A stretch of DNA of 64,000 bases from Streptomyces sp. V3I7 (lineage in GTDB: Bacteria; Actinomycetota; Actinomycetes; Streptomycetales; Streptomycetaceae), in NCBI RefSeq assembly GCF_030817495.1, contig NZ_JAUSZK010000001.1, positions 6,162,001-6,226,000 of the forward strand, written 5' to 3'. The notes beneath the pieces were generated by a model. That model ran no database searches and was not told where the DNA came from. It saw nothing but the letters and a program-made list of their open reading frames with translations. Numbering within the stretch: the stretch's first letter is position 1; the number at the start of each line of letters is the position of its first letter. This document shows positions 42,698 through 50,557 of the stretch, one piece after another. Made by a program: the position numbers and the translations under genes.

Positions 42698-43732
42698 TCA
42701 CTCCGGTGTCCGGCCCTCCCGTGTCCAGGCCAGCAGCTCGGGCGCGGACCAGGTGTTCACCACCCGCTCGGCGGGCACCCTGCACTCCTCCGCCCGTGCG
42801 CAGCCGAGGATCTGCCAGTCGAGCTGGCCGGGCGCGTGGGCGTCGCTGTCGATCGAGAACAGCACCCCGGCGTCCACGGCCCGGCGCAGCAGCCGCCGCG
42901 GCGGGTCGAGCCGCTCGGGACGGCTGTTGATCTCCACCGCCGTCCCCGACTCGGCGCACGCCGCGAACACCGCGTCCGCGTCGAACACCGACTCCGGCCG
43001 GTCCCGCCCGCCCCGCAGCCGCCCCGTGCAATGGCCGAGGACGTCGGCGTGCGGACTGCGGACGGCGGCGATCATCCGCCGGGTCATCGAGCGCGCGTCC
43101 ATCCGCAGCTTGGAGTGCACCGACACCACGACCAGATCGACCCGCTCGAGCAGCTCCGGTTCCTGGTCCAGCGAGCCGTCCTCGAGGATGTCGCACTCGA
43201 TCCCGGTGAGCAGCCGGAACGGCGCCCACCGCTCGTTCAGCCGGGCCACCACCTCCAGCTGCTCACGCAGCCGCTCCGGCGACAGCCCGCGGGCCACGGT
43301 CAGACGCGGAGAGTGATCGGTGAGCACGGCCCACTCGTGCCCGAGCCCGGCGGCCGTGCGGCCCATCTCCTCGATCGGGCTGCCCCCGTCGGACCAGTCG
43401 GAGTGCAGATGGCAGTCCCCGCGCAGCAGCGCCCGCAGTCCGGCCCCGGCCGCGTCCTCGGACAGCGGGGCGCCCGCCTCCTCCTCCAGGGCCCGCAGAT
43501 AGCCGGGCACCTTCCCGTCCAGGGCCTCGCGCACCACCTGCGCGGTCCTCGGCCCGACGCCCTTGAGCGACTCCAGCGTCCCGGCGGACGCGCGCTCGGC
43601 GACCTCGGTGGCGGGCAGGGCGTCCAGGACCCGGGCGGCGGTGCGGAAGGCACGTACGCGGTACGTCGGCGCCAGGGACCGCTCCAGCAGGAAGGCGATC
43701 CGGTCCAGTGCCTCGACGGGCTCCATCGTCAC
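42698..43732 (-). CDS. PHP-domain protein with helix-hairpin-helix (PolX-tail like)
   Basis: The 344-residue protein starts at GTG 43732 behind GGAGGTGCGCG. The N-terminal 70 residues contain a helix-hairpin-helix (SLKGVGPRTAQVVREAL). The rest is a PHP metal-hydrolase domain with GDCHLHSDWSDGGSPIEEM, AVLTDHSPRL, GIECDILEDG, SVHSKLRM, and a terminal FSIDSDAH that together supply His/Asp/Glu metal ligands. This is like the PHP tail of PolX DNA polymerase but lacks the polymerase domain. A role as phosphoesterase or in DNA repair is likely. It lies alone between SDR and a short conserved gene. Confidence 0.88.
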   Translation of the reverse strand: MTMEPVEALDRIAFLLERSLAPTYRVRAFRTAARVLDALPATEVAERASAGTLESLKGVGPRTAQVVREALDGKVPGYLRALEEEAGAPLSEDAAGAGLRALLRGDCHLHSDWSDGGSPIEEMGRTAAGLGHEWAVLTDHSPRLTVARGLSPERLREQLEVVARLNERWAPFRLLTGIECDILEDGSLDQEPELLERVDLVVVSVHSKLRMDARSMTRRMIAAVRSPHADVLGHCTGRLRGGRDRPESVFDADAVFAACAESGTAVEINSRPERLDPPRRLLRRAVDAGVLFSIDSDAHAPGQLDWQILGCARAEECRVPAERVVNTWSAPELLAWTREGRTPE

Positions 43733-43859
43733 CGCGCACCTCCGCCGTCGCCGCCGCTCCCAGGTCCAGGGTTGCCCAGCCTCCGGCGGCCCGCACGACG
43801 GATCGTGACGGGTGGATCACACCGCTCATTTCCGGGCATTGCGTTCTACGCTCTATTGC

Positions 43860-44105
43860 ATGACCGAAATCGACAGCCCCCACATCTCCCACCCGCGGGT
43901 CATGGTCCTGAAGGTCATGGCGAAGAAGCCAGGTGCCCCGCCCTTCCGCATCGTGGAGATCGACGGTGAGGTGGTCGGCGAGGCGACCGCCATCACCGAC
44001 GTGCTGGAGACCGCCGCCGCGTACGGCATCGTCATCCACGACCTGGACGACCCGGACGTGGTCCGCTGGGTGGGCGGCGACAAGTTCACCTGGCAGCTCC
44101 GCTAG
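43860..44105 (+). CDS. Short conserved soluble protein, unknown function
   Basis: The 81-residue protein starts at ATG 43860 without an SD sequence, so it may be leaderless; the frame is open up to 43812. It contains SHPRVMVLKVMAKKPGAPPF, VEIDGEVVGEATAITDVLET and HDLDDPDVVRWVGGDKFTWQ, a compact alpha/beta fold. I recall similar small proteins in many Streptomyces genomes but no function. It overlaps the convergent VanZ gene by 20 bases at the 3-prime ends. Confidence 0.75.
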   Translation: MTEIDSPHISHPRVMVLKVMAKKPGAPPFRIVEIDGEVVGEATAITDVLETAAAYGIVIHDLDDPDVVRWVGGDKFTWQLR

Positions 44106-44691
44106 ACGTGTGCACCGCCCGCCCGAGCCGGCGGCCCACGAGCAGGTAGCCGAGCAGCGCTCCGGTCGTGTTGAGGATGACGTCGTCGACGTCGAACGCG
44201 CGTCCCGTCACGAGCGCGCCCTGCGCCAGCTCCACCAGCAGCATCACGGCCGCGGTGATCAGCGGCACGCGGACGATCCCGCGCGCCCCCGGCGCCAGCA
44301 CCGGCACCAGGATGCCGAAGGGGACGCCCAGCAGGACGTTCCCGCCGATCTGCTTGACGGCGTCGCGCAGTTCCGGCTGGTCCAGATAGGCCTTCAGCGA
44401 GCGGCCGGGGTGCAGATTGGTGTGGGTGAGGGCCACCGACGCGGGGGACGGCTCCAGGGTGAGCCGCGCGAGCACGACGGCGAACGCCACCATGAACGCG
44501 AAGGCGACCAGCATCACCAGCGCGCGGACCAGGACGGAGACCAGGCCGCGGCCGCCCCAGGTGGGCCACCTGACGCGGGCCGCCCAGCCTGTGCGGCTCT
44601 TCTTGGGGGACTTGCCCTTCCTGGCGGTGCGGCCCTTCTTGCGGGCCTTGCTCTTCCTGGTGGTGCGCGACTGCGCCGCGGTACGGGCCAT
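44086..44691 (-). CDS. VanZ-like family membrane protein
   Basis: The 201-residue protein begins with a strongly basic stretch (KSKARKKGRTARKGKSPKKS) and then has four membrane segments. The VanZ core is visible as GGNVLLGVPFGILVPVL, TAAVMLLVELAQGALVTGR and FDVDDVILNTTGALLGY. VanZ-like proteins are membrane proteins of unknown biochemical role; some affect glycopeptide resistance or cell-surface protein export. The ATG at 44691 follows GGAGGAGGACGGT. Its 3-prime end overlaps the convergent short gene. Confidence 0.9.
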   Translation of the reverse strand: MARTAAQSRTTRKSKARKKGRTARKGKSPKKSRTGWAARVRWPTWGGRGLVSVLVRALVMLVAFAFMVAFAVVLARLTLEPSPASVALTHTNLHPGRSLKAYLDQPELRDAVKQIGGNVLLGVPFGILVPVLAPGARGIVRVPLITAAVMLLVELAQGALVTGRAFDVDDVILNTTGALLGYLLVGRRLGRAVHTSSGAAR

Positions 44692-44746
44692 ACCGTCCTC
44701 CTCCGGTCTCAACTTCCGTTCGAATCAGTGCAGTTACCCGGAGGCG

Positions 44747-45412
44747 TCACGTCGACCCGTACGAGATGTGCACCTCCTTGAAGCCCAGGGAGCGCAGCAG
44801 GCCCTCCAGCATCCCCGTGGTGTTCTGCTCGGCCCGCTTGGTCAGACCGCTGTCCTCGGCGGCCTTGCCGATGTGGCGTAGGGCCAGGCGCTGCACGGCC
44901 CGTTCACCGTTCGGATTGTCCGAGAACAGGTCCCCGAGCCGGTCGAGCAGCCCGCGCTGCTTGGACACGGCGTACGAGTGGTCGACGTCGAGGGCGGGGC
45001 TGCCGAGCCGCGCGTGCGGCAGCCGGAGCGTGGCCTCGGTGCGGGCGTCGTTGACCGACACGTCCTTCTCGCGCACCTTGCCGAGGTCGACGTAGGCGTC
45101 GACGGTGCCGGCGCCGACGTACAGGGTACGGGTGCCGCGGATCGCGTCGGGCAGGTACGCGGAGTCCCGCTCCAGGTCCACGACCACCTGGAAGTTGCCC
45201 GAAGCGGCGTCGTAACGGCTCATGTCCGTGATGGACTTGAGGAGGGTGGGTCCGGAGCGGTCGTGGGTCTCGGTGCCGAACAGGTCCTTGAATCCCGGCA
45301 GTACGGCCAGCCGGATGCCGGCCAGCAGCACCACGAGCACGAGCACGACCGCGCCCACCGCCTTGGCCCAGCCCGGCAGACGCGTGGACCCGTGCCTGAG
45401 GGAAGTCGTCAT
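44747..45412 (-). CDS. DUF4230-domain membrane-anchored protein
   Basis: The 221-residue protein has one N-terminal membrane segment (about residues 16-40; VLVLVVLLAGIRLAVLPG) and an extracytoplasmic DUF4230 domain (SGPTLLKSITDMSRYDAASG, DAYVDLGKV, RLPHARLGSP). The function is unknown. The ATG at 45412 has GGAAAGGAGGACCGTCGAC just before it, a very good SD; the longer frame to 45487 is rejected. It lies 111 bases after the STAS gene start region in the opposite order of reading, on the same strand, and may form an operon with it. Confidence 0.85.
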   Translation of the reverse strand: MTTSLRHGSTRLPGWAKAVGAVVLVLVVLLAGIRLAVLPGFKDLFGTETHDRSGPTLLKSITDMSRYDAASGNFQVVVDLERDSAYLPDAIRGTRTLYVGAGTVDAYVDLGKVREKDVSVNDARTEATLRLPHARLGSPALDVDHSYAVSKQRGLLDRLGDLFSDNPNGERAVQRLALRHIGKAAEDSGLTKRAEQNTTGMLEGLLRSLGFKEVHISYGST

Positions 45413-45523
45413 GTCGACGGTCCTCCTTTCCCTCTCACGGATGCCCACCCCGTGCCCCGCCAGACCTTCCCGTGGGCAGAGCCTCACGGACGGTGCATCA
45501 CATCGAGCCGTGCCCGCTGCCGC

Positions 45524-45904
45524 TCACAGCGAGCCGGACGTGGCCTCGCTCTGCCCCAGGGCCGCCTCCAGCGTCGGCTGCGGGGGCAGCAGCCGCGACA
45601 GGCCGGTGGCGCGGAACAGCCGCAGGGTCAGCGGGTGGGCGCAGACCAGTCGTAACTGGCCGCCCCCGTCGAGCACCCGGGTGCGGGCCCGGTAGAGCAG
45701 GCGCAGCCCCGAGCAGTCGAAGAACTCGATGTGTCCGAGGTCGATGACCACCCGGGCGCCGGGCCTGCCCGTCACCCGGTCCAGATACGGCGCCATCTCC
45801 GTGGCCGCCGCGATGTCGATCTCACCGCGGAACTCCAGGACCGTGTGCCCGCGGCTGCGATGGACGCGCAGCTGTCCTGGAAGCGGTACCGGCTCCTGTC
45901 GCAC
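45524..45904 (-). CDS. STAS-domain anti-sigma factor antagonist
   Basis: The 126-residue protein from GTG 45904 (GGAAGGTGATGCCGTC before it) is a SpoIIAA-like STAS protein: VLEFRGEIDIAAATEMAPYL, VVIDLGHIEFFDCSGLRLLY and a C-terminal LRLVCAHPLTLRLFRATGL. It contains the phosphorylatable serine in DCSGL; the usual first Ser of DSSG is Cys here. Such proteins bind anti-sigma kinases and release sigma factors; no partner kinase or sigma gene is next to it, which makes it an orphan antagonist. A frame to 45952 is open but adds a poor N-terminus. Confidence 0.88.
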   Translation of the reverse strand: MRQEPVPLPGQLRVHRSRGHTVLEFRGEIDIAAATEMAPYLDRVTGRPGARVVIDLGHIEFFDCSGLRLLYRARTRVLDGGGQLRLVCAHPLTLRLFRATGLSRLLPPQPTLEAALGQSEATSGSL

Positions 45905-46049
45905 GACGGCATCACCTTCCACCCTGCCGGCCGGCCACGCCGGTCCCCGCACAGCAACGTACCCCCGATGGAAGGAATTTGAGCATGTTCGATTGACATA
46001 TGTCGGCGAGCTTCGGACAACCGTGTCCCGGGCACCGGTTGTTCCCCCG

Positions 46050-46982
46050 TCAGTCCATCGTCAGCACCAACTTGCCCTGCGTCCGCCCGGTCTCGCCCGC
46101 TTGGTGGGCCCTGGCCGCCTCCGCCAGCGGGAAGGTGTCCGCGATGGTGGCCCGCAACTGGCCCGACTCGATCAGTTCCGTGATCGCCCGCATTCCGGCG
46201 CGGTCGGCGTCCACCAGCATGCGGACCGCCCGTACGCCCCGGCGCTCCGCCTCCTCGTAGAACTCGTCCGAGCCGACCGGGAGGATCGACACCGCGATGC
46301 CGCCCGGGCGCAGCACGCTCAGGGACCGCACCGCCGTGTCGCCGCCGATCGTGTCCAGGACGACGTCGACGTCCTGGACGGCCTCGGTGAAGTCGGTGCT
46401 GCGGTAGTCGACGACCTCGTCGGCGCCGAGTTCCCGCAGGAAGTCGTGCTTGCCGGCGCTGGCCGTGCCGATGACGTACGCGCCGCGCGCCTTGGCGATC
46501 TGTACGGCCACATGGCCGACACCGCCGGCCGCGGCGTGGATCAGCACCCGCTGACCGCGCCGCAGGCCCGCCGTCTCCACCAGGGCCTGCCACGCGGTCA
46601 GCGACACGAGCGGCAGCGCGCCCGCCTGCGTGTGGTCGATCCCGGCCGGCTTGTGCACCAGGGCGCGGGCCGGGACGGTGACGTACTCGGCGTGCGAGCC
46701 GTGGCCGAACGGGTACGGGACCATCCCGAAGACCTCGTCCCCGGGCTCGAAGGCGGCGACGCCGATGCCGGTCTCCTCGACCACCCCGGAGACGTCCCAG
46801 CCCAGCACGAAGGGCGGTTCGCCGAGGAAGCCGCCGTTCGCGCGGTGCTTCCAGTCGGTGGGATTGACCCCGGCGGCACGCATCCGTACGAGCACCTCGT
46901 TCGGACGCGGCACGGGCCGCTCCACCTCGACCTCGTCGAGCACCTCGGGGCCGCCGAGGACGTTCTGGCTGATCGCGCGCAT
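46050..46982 (-). CDS. NADP-dependent quinone oxidoreductase-type MDR protein
   Basis: The 310-residue enzyme belongs to the zinc-independent MDR group: AISQNVLGGPEVLDEVEVER, GVNPTDWKHRANGGF, the GroES-like GDEVFGM, and the nucleotide-binding IHAAAGGVGHVAVQIAKARG. The structural zinc cysteines are absent, which is normal for quinone reductase types. It would reduce quinones or enones with NADPH. The ATG at 46982 matches the usual start; GTG 46991 with GAGGATGGGGGC upstream is an alternative. It is alone and is divergent from the conservon region across a 400-bp gap. Confidence 0.92.
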   Translation of the reverse strand: MRAISQNVLGGPEVLDEVEVERPVPRPNEVLVRMRAAGVNPTDWKHRANGGFLGEPPFVLGWDVSGVVEETGIGVAAFEPGDEVFGMVPYPFGHGSHAEYVTVPARALVHKPAGIDHTQAGALPLVSLTAWQALVETAGLRRGQRVLIHAAAGGVGHVAVQIAKARGAYVIGTASAGKHDFLRELGADEVVDYRSTDFTEAVQDVDVVLDTIGGDTAVRSLSVLRPGGIAVSILPVGSDEFYEEAERRGVRAVRMLVDADRAGMRAITELIESGQLRATIADTFPLAEAARAHQAGETGRTQGKLVLTMD

Positions 46983-46991
46983 GGTGGTCAC

Positions 46992-47395
46992 GCCCCCATC
47001 CTCACCCAGACACCGGCACCGGCGCGACCCGGCGTACGTCGGCCGGGGGGGAGGGGCTGAAACTGTACGTCGACGGCGGGACGTGGACCGGGTGCTGTGC
47101 TGCGGCTGACGGGTAATCAGCGAAAGGCGTGCGCCCGCACCTTCCCCGGAGCGTGCCGCAGAGGGCAAGTCCCCTGGTCCACAAGGGGTTTTGTGGCCAT
47201 GTCGGTCCCGATCGGGAGTGATGGAACCCTCACCTCCGGGAGCCCGGGGCGGTTGATCGTTTCGGGTTCGAACCCGATAAGCTCCAGTCGGTCACGGCGA
47301 GTTGACGCGACTGTCAACGAGTCGGCTCGTCATGTGTACGCATGAGTGCGGCCTTTGCACACCCCCCCGATTCGAGTTGTCTTCGAAGGATGCAG
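46992..47395. other. Gap before the conservon, no clear gene
   Basis: This 400-bp stretch between the divergent MDR gene and the conservon ATPase holds no credible reading frame. It contains a perfect 16-bp palindrome TCGGGTTCGAACCCGA (47262-47277), which looks like a tRNA T-arm but is not part of a foldable tRNA gene. It probably carries the conservon promoter; the palindrome could be an operator. Confidence 0.5.
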
Positions 47396-49150
47396 ATGGA
47401 ACTCGCCACTCCGCCCCCGGCGGCGCGGCCCCCTGCCACCTGGTACAGCTGGTGGCTGATGCCTCTGGGCCTAGCAGGTGGGACGGTTGCCGCCACCTTC
47501 ATGAGCTCGGAACACATCACCGCCGCCGTCACCGGAGCGGCGGCGACCGCGGCCGGCTCCGTGTGTGTACGGCTCCTGATCCGCTCGCAGAAGCAACTGC
47601 GCAGCGCCCAGGACGGCTTCGGCGCCGCGCAGGCCGAGCACGCGCAGCAGTGGCAGCAGCATGTCGTCGGTCTGGAACGGAAGTTCAGCTCCGAGCGGGC
47701 CGCCCTCGACGAGCAGCTGACCGAGCAGGTCACCCTCCACGAGCACCACTTGGACGAGCAGGCCGCCGCCTACGACAGCCAGCTCTCCGACCAGGCCCGG
47801 GCGTACGAGGAGCGGCTGCACGCACAGACCGTGTCGTACGAGAAGCAGCTCGCCGGGCAGGCCGAGGCCTGGCAGGAGCAGGTCGCCCAGCAGCAGGCCC
47901 TGGTCGCGCTGCTCGCCGACGAGCAGCTGCCCGACGCGCTGAAGCGGCTGCGGGCCGGCGACGCCGTCGACGACCTGCTGCCCGTGCCGGACAAGAACTC
48001 CAAGGCCGCGCCGGAGCTCCAGGCCGATCTGCGCCGCATCCTGCGGACCTCGCTCATGGGCATCGAGGAGGAGTTCAACCGCTCCACCTCCGCCGAGCAG
48101 GCCGTGATCAGCCTCGGTAACCGGATCCACGTGCTCACCAGCAAGCTCCGTGGCCGGCTGCACGAGATGCAGGGCGAGCACGGACGGCTGCCGTCCGTGG
48201 CCCGCGGTCTGATGGAGCTCGACCAGGCGCTCGGCCCGGCCGACTCGCTCGCCGCGAGCATCGGCGTGCTGGGCGGCTCGGACCGCCCCGGACGGCAGTG
48301 GCAGGAGCCGCAGCGTCTGCTGAGCGTGGTCCGCGGCGGCATCGGCCGGATCAAGGACTTCCACCGGGTCGAGGTGCACCACCTGCCCGAACTCGGCGTC
48401 GACGGCGGACTGGTGGACCACCTCACGCTGATCTTCGCCCACCTGCTGGACAACGCGGCCCGCTACTCGCCGCCCACCGAGCCGGTCACCATCTCCGGCA
48501 AGGAGGTCCCGAACGGCGTCGGCATCGAGATCCAGGACTCGGGCAAGGGCCTGAACGAGGAGAAGAAGCGCGAGGCGGAGCACGCCCTCGTCGGCACCGG
48601 CGCCGGACCCGGCATCGGCGGCATCTCCGAGGACGCCAACATCGGCCTGCGCGTCGTCGGCATCCTCGCCCGCCGCTACGGCATCCGCGTCACCTTCGCC
48701 GACTCGCCCTGGCTCGGCACCTCGGTGGTCGTCGTGGTCCCGCACAAGTACTTCAGCCCGCTGCCCGCGACCACGACCGGCACGGCGGCGGCACCCGGGA
48801 CCACGCCCACCGTCCCCGCCCAGGCGAGCGCCCCCGCGGTCCGCGCCCGACGCGCCCCCGAGCCCACCGCGGACGACGCCGCCAACATCACGGAGACCAC
48901 CCCCGGCGGACTGCCCCGCCGCCGGAGCCGGCGCACCGAGCCGGACCAGGACCAGGCGGCCCGCGGCGGACGCGGCGCCGGCGCGGACTCCGGCTCCGTG
49001 TCGGCCGTACCGCCGGACGCCTCGTTCGCGGGTCTGGCCGCCTTCGCCACCGCGGGGTCCCCCGAGGGCCCGGCGTCCGAACCCGACGCACCTCCCGCGA
49101 CGACCGACGGACGCGAGCAGACCGAGCACCGTACTGAAGAGAGCGACTAG
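47396..49150 (+). CDS. cvnA: Conservon sensor-like ATPase CvnA
   Basis: The 584-residue protein has two N-terminal membrane helices (WYSWWLMPLGLAGGTVAATF, then a second), a long coiled-coil of 120 residues rich in Gln/Glu (EEQLTEQVTLHEHHLDEQ type), a histidine-kinase-like ATPase domain (HLPELGVDGGLVDHLTLIFA, HLLDNAARYSPPTEPVTIS, EIQDSGKGLNEEKK) and a long disordered tail. Conservon CvnA proteins carry kinase-like ATPases but the phosphoacceptor His is often lacking. ATG 47396 follows GAAGGATGCAG. It starts a five-gene unit with roadblock, DUF742, GTPase and P450 genes. Confidence 0.93.
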   Translation: MELATPPPAARPPATWYSWWLMPLGLAGGTVAATFMSSEHITAAVTGAAATAAGSVCVRLLIRSQKQLRSAQDGFGAAQAEHAQQWQQHVVGLERKFSSERAALDEQLTEQVTLHEHHLDEQAAAYDSQLSDQARAYEERLHAQTVSYEKQLAGQAEAWQEQVAQQQALVALLADEQLPDALKRLRAGDAVDDLLPVPDKNSKAAPELQADLRRILRTSLMGIEEEFNRSTSAEQAVISLGNRIHVLTSKLRGRLHEMQGEHGRLPSVARGLMELDQALGPADSLAASIGVLGGSDRPGRQWQEPQRLLSVVRGGIGRIKDFHRVEVHHLPELGVDGGLVDHLTLIFAHLLDNAARYSPPTEPVTISGKEVPNGVGIEIQDSGKGLNEEKKREAEHALVGTGAGPGIGGISEDANIGLRVVGILARRYGIRVTFADSPWLGTSVVVVVPHKYFSPLPATTTGTAAAPGTTPTVPAQASAPAVRARRAPEPTADDAANITETTPGGLPRRRSRRTEPDQDQAARGGRGAGADSGSVSAVPPDASFAGLAAFATAGSPEGPASEPDAPPATTDGREQTEHRTEESD

Positions 49151-49153
49151 TCC

Positions 49154-49564
49154 ATGACGCAACAGGGAACCGACGTGAGCTGGGCGCTCCGTGATCTGGT
49201 GGAGAGCATCCCGGAGATCCGCTTCGCGCTTGTGGCCTCCAGTGACGGCAAGGCCATCACCTCCTTCGGGGCGGAGGACCCCGACGACGTGGACCGCTTC
49301 GCGGCCGTGGTGGCGGGCCTGCAGGCCCTCGCCCAGCCGGTCGCCGAGCAGTTCCCCACGTACGCGGGCCAGTTGCGGCTCGCGATGATCGAGGTCGACG
49401 GGGGCCACCTCTTCGTCGTCCGGGCCGGTGTGGAGACGTACCTCGGTGTGCTCGCCCGTGAGGGTCTCGACCAGGGTCTGCTGGGGCACCAGATGAGGGA
49501 CCTCGCCCGCAGGATGGGCGAACTCCTCGGCACCACCCCGCGCCTGGAGGAGCACTCTGGATGA
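49154..49564 (+). CDS. cvnB: Roadblock/LC7 protein CvnB
   Basis: The 136-residue protein has a roadblock/LC7 fold (WALRDLVESIPEIRFALVAS, SSDGKAITSFGAEDPDDVDR, FVVRAGVETYLGVLAREGLD). In conservons the CvnB protein interacts with the CvnD GTPase, as MglB-like proteins do, and CvnA/B/C/D can form a membrane-associated complex resembling G-protein coupled signalling. It lies 3 bases after CvnA and overlaps CvnC by four bases (ATGA). Confidence 0.95.
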   Translation: MTQQGTDVSWALRDLVESIPEIRFALVASSDGKAITSFGAEDPDDVDRFAAVVAGLQALAQPVAEQFPTYAGQLRLAMIEVDGGHLFVVRAGVETYLGVLAREGLDQGLLGHQMRDLARRMGELLGTTPRLEEHSG

Positions 49565-49971
49565 GTGCTTCCCGCCGGCCCACGGACCCTCCCCCGAGTT
49601 CTCGACCTCGCTCGAACAGGGGGGACCCCCAAGGCCTTGAGCGCTACTACGTCCTCACCGGAGGTCGCAGCCGCCCGGACGGGCCGGCGTCGACCCTCGA
49701 CGTCGCGACCCTCATCGTCTCCCGCAGCGCTCCTGCGGCGGGCATGCAGCACGAGCACGAGGAAATTGTCCGGCGGTGCCGGGAACCGCTGTCGGTGGCC
49801 GAACTCGGCGCCCACCTCGGCTTGCCCTTCAACATTCTCGCGGTGCTGCTGGCGGATCTGCTGGACGCAGGCCGCGTCGAAGCCCGTGACCCCATTCCGG
49901 CGCGCGATGCCGGGGACGGGCTCGACCTCGCGCTCCTTCAGGAGGTACTCAGTGGACTTGAACGGCTTTGA
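49561..49971 (+). CDS. cvnC: DUF742 protein CvnC with a palindromic insert
   Basis: The 136-residue DUF742 protein has the normal body (LERYYVLTGGRSRPDG, LDVATLIVSRSAP, HEEIVRRCREPLSVAELGAH, LPFNILAVLLADLLDAGRVE). It starts MSASRRPTDPPPSSRPRSNR, and the segment after PTD is unlike the family. The DNA for it (about 49586-49631) contains a short palindromic repeat that is also seen inside both MITE-like elements, and it keeps the reading frame. DUF742 proteins are part of conservons and contain a winged-helix-like fold. It overlaps CvnD by 20 bases. Confidence 0.92.
   Translation: MSASRRPTDPPPSSRPRSNRGDPQGLERYYVLTGGRSRPDGPASTLDVATLIVSRSAPAAGMQHEHEEIVRRCREPLSVAELGAHLGLPFNILAVLLADLLDAGRVEARDPIPARDAGDGLDLALLQEVLSGLERL
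49586..49631. repeat. Short palindromic repeat inserted in cvnC
   Basis: CCTCCCCCGAG at the left and CAGGGGGGACCCCC at the right with an imperfect hairpin between them resemble the CTCCCCC...GGGGGGAC core of the elements at 15391 and 41487. It lies inside the coding sequence of the DUF742 gene and adds about 15 residues in frame. Confidence 0.65.
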
Positions 49972-50557
49972 CCACCCCGGCGACTCCGGTGCCGGCGGCA
50001 CCCGCTCGGTCAAGGTGATGATCGCCGGCGGGTTCGGCACCGGAAAGACCACCATGGTCCGCTCCGTCAGCGACATCAAGCCGCTCACCACCGAGGAGAC
50101 CCTGACGCAGGCCAGCGTCGGCAGTGACCAGCTCATCGGTGTCGCCGACAAGACCCAGACCACCGTCAGCCTGGACTTCGGCAAGATCAGCCTGAACGAC
50201 AGCCTGATGCTCTACCTGTTCGGCACCCCGGGACAGGAGCGGTTCTGGTTCCTGTGGAACGGGCTGTTCAAGGGCGCGCTCGGCGCGATCGTCCTGGTGG
50301 ACACCCGCCGGCTGGCGTCGAGCTTCCGGGCGATCGAGGAGATGGAGCGGCAGAACGTGCCGTTCGTCATCGCCCTGAACGTCTTCCCCGACTCCACGGA
50401 GCATCCGGTCGACGAGATCCGGGACGCGCTCGACATCTCCCCGGACACCCCCGTCGTGGTCTGCGACGCGCGGGACCGCAACTCCAGCCGCGATGTCCTC
50501 GTCGCGCTGATACGTCATCTGCAGGAACGCTCGGCCGTCGCACTGGAGGCACGATGA
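49952..50557 (+). CDS. cvnD: Conservon small GTPase CvnD
   Basis: The 201-residue GTPase starts at GTG 49952 with AGGAGGTACTCA before it. It shows the P-loop GGFGTGKTTMV (Walker A), TTEETLTQASVG (switch I region with Thr), LYLFGTPGQERFWFLW (switch II, DxPGQ in which the Asp is Gly-Thr) and VVCDARDRNS (NKxD position replaced, as in this family). It is an Ras/Rho-like actinobacterial GTPase (MglA-like) that cycles with CvnB. It overlaps CvnC by 20 bases and CvnE by 4 bases (ATGA). Confidence 0.95.
   Translation: MDLNGFDHPGDSGAGGTRSVKVMIAGGFGTGKTTMVRSVSDIKPLTTEETLTQASVGSDQLIGVADKTQTTVSLDFGKISLNDSLMLYLFGTPGQERFWFLWNGLFKGALGAIVLVDTRRLASSFRAIEEMERQNVPFVIALNVFPDSTEHPVDEIRDALDISPDTPVVVCDARDRNSSRDVLVALIRHLQERSAVALEAR

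Noticed and set aside
47262..47277. tRNA T-arm-like sequence TCGGGTTCGAACCCGA
   Set aside because: No matching acceptor stem, D-arm or anticodon arm is found upstream; the sequence is a plain palindrome.
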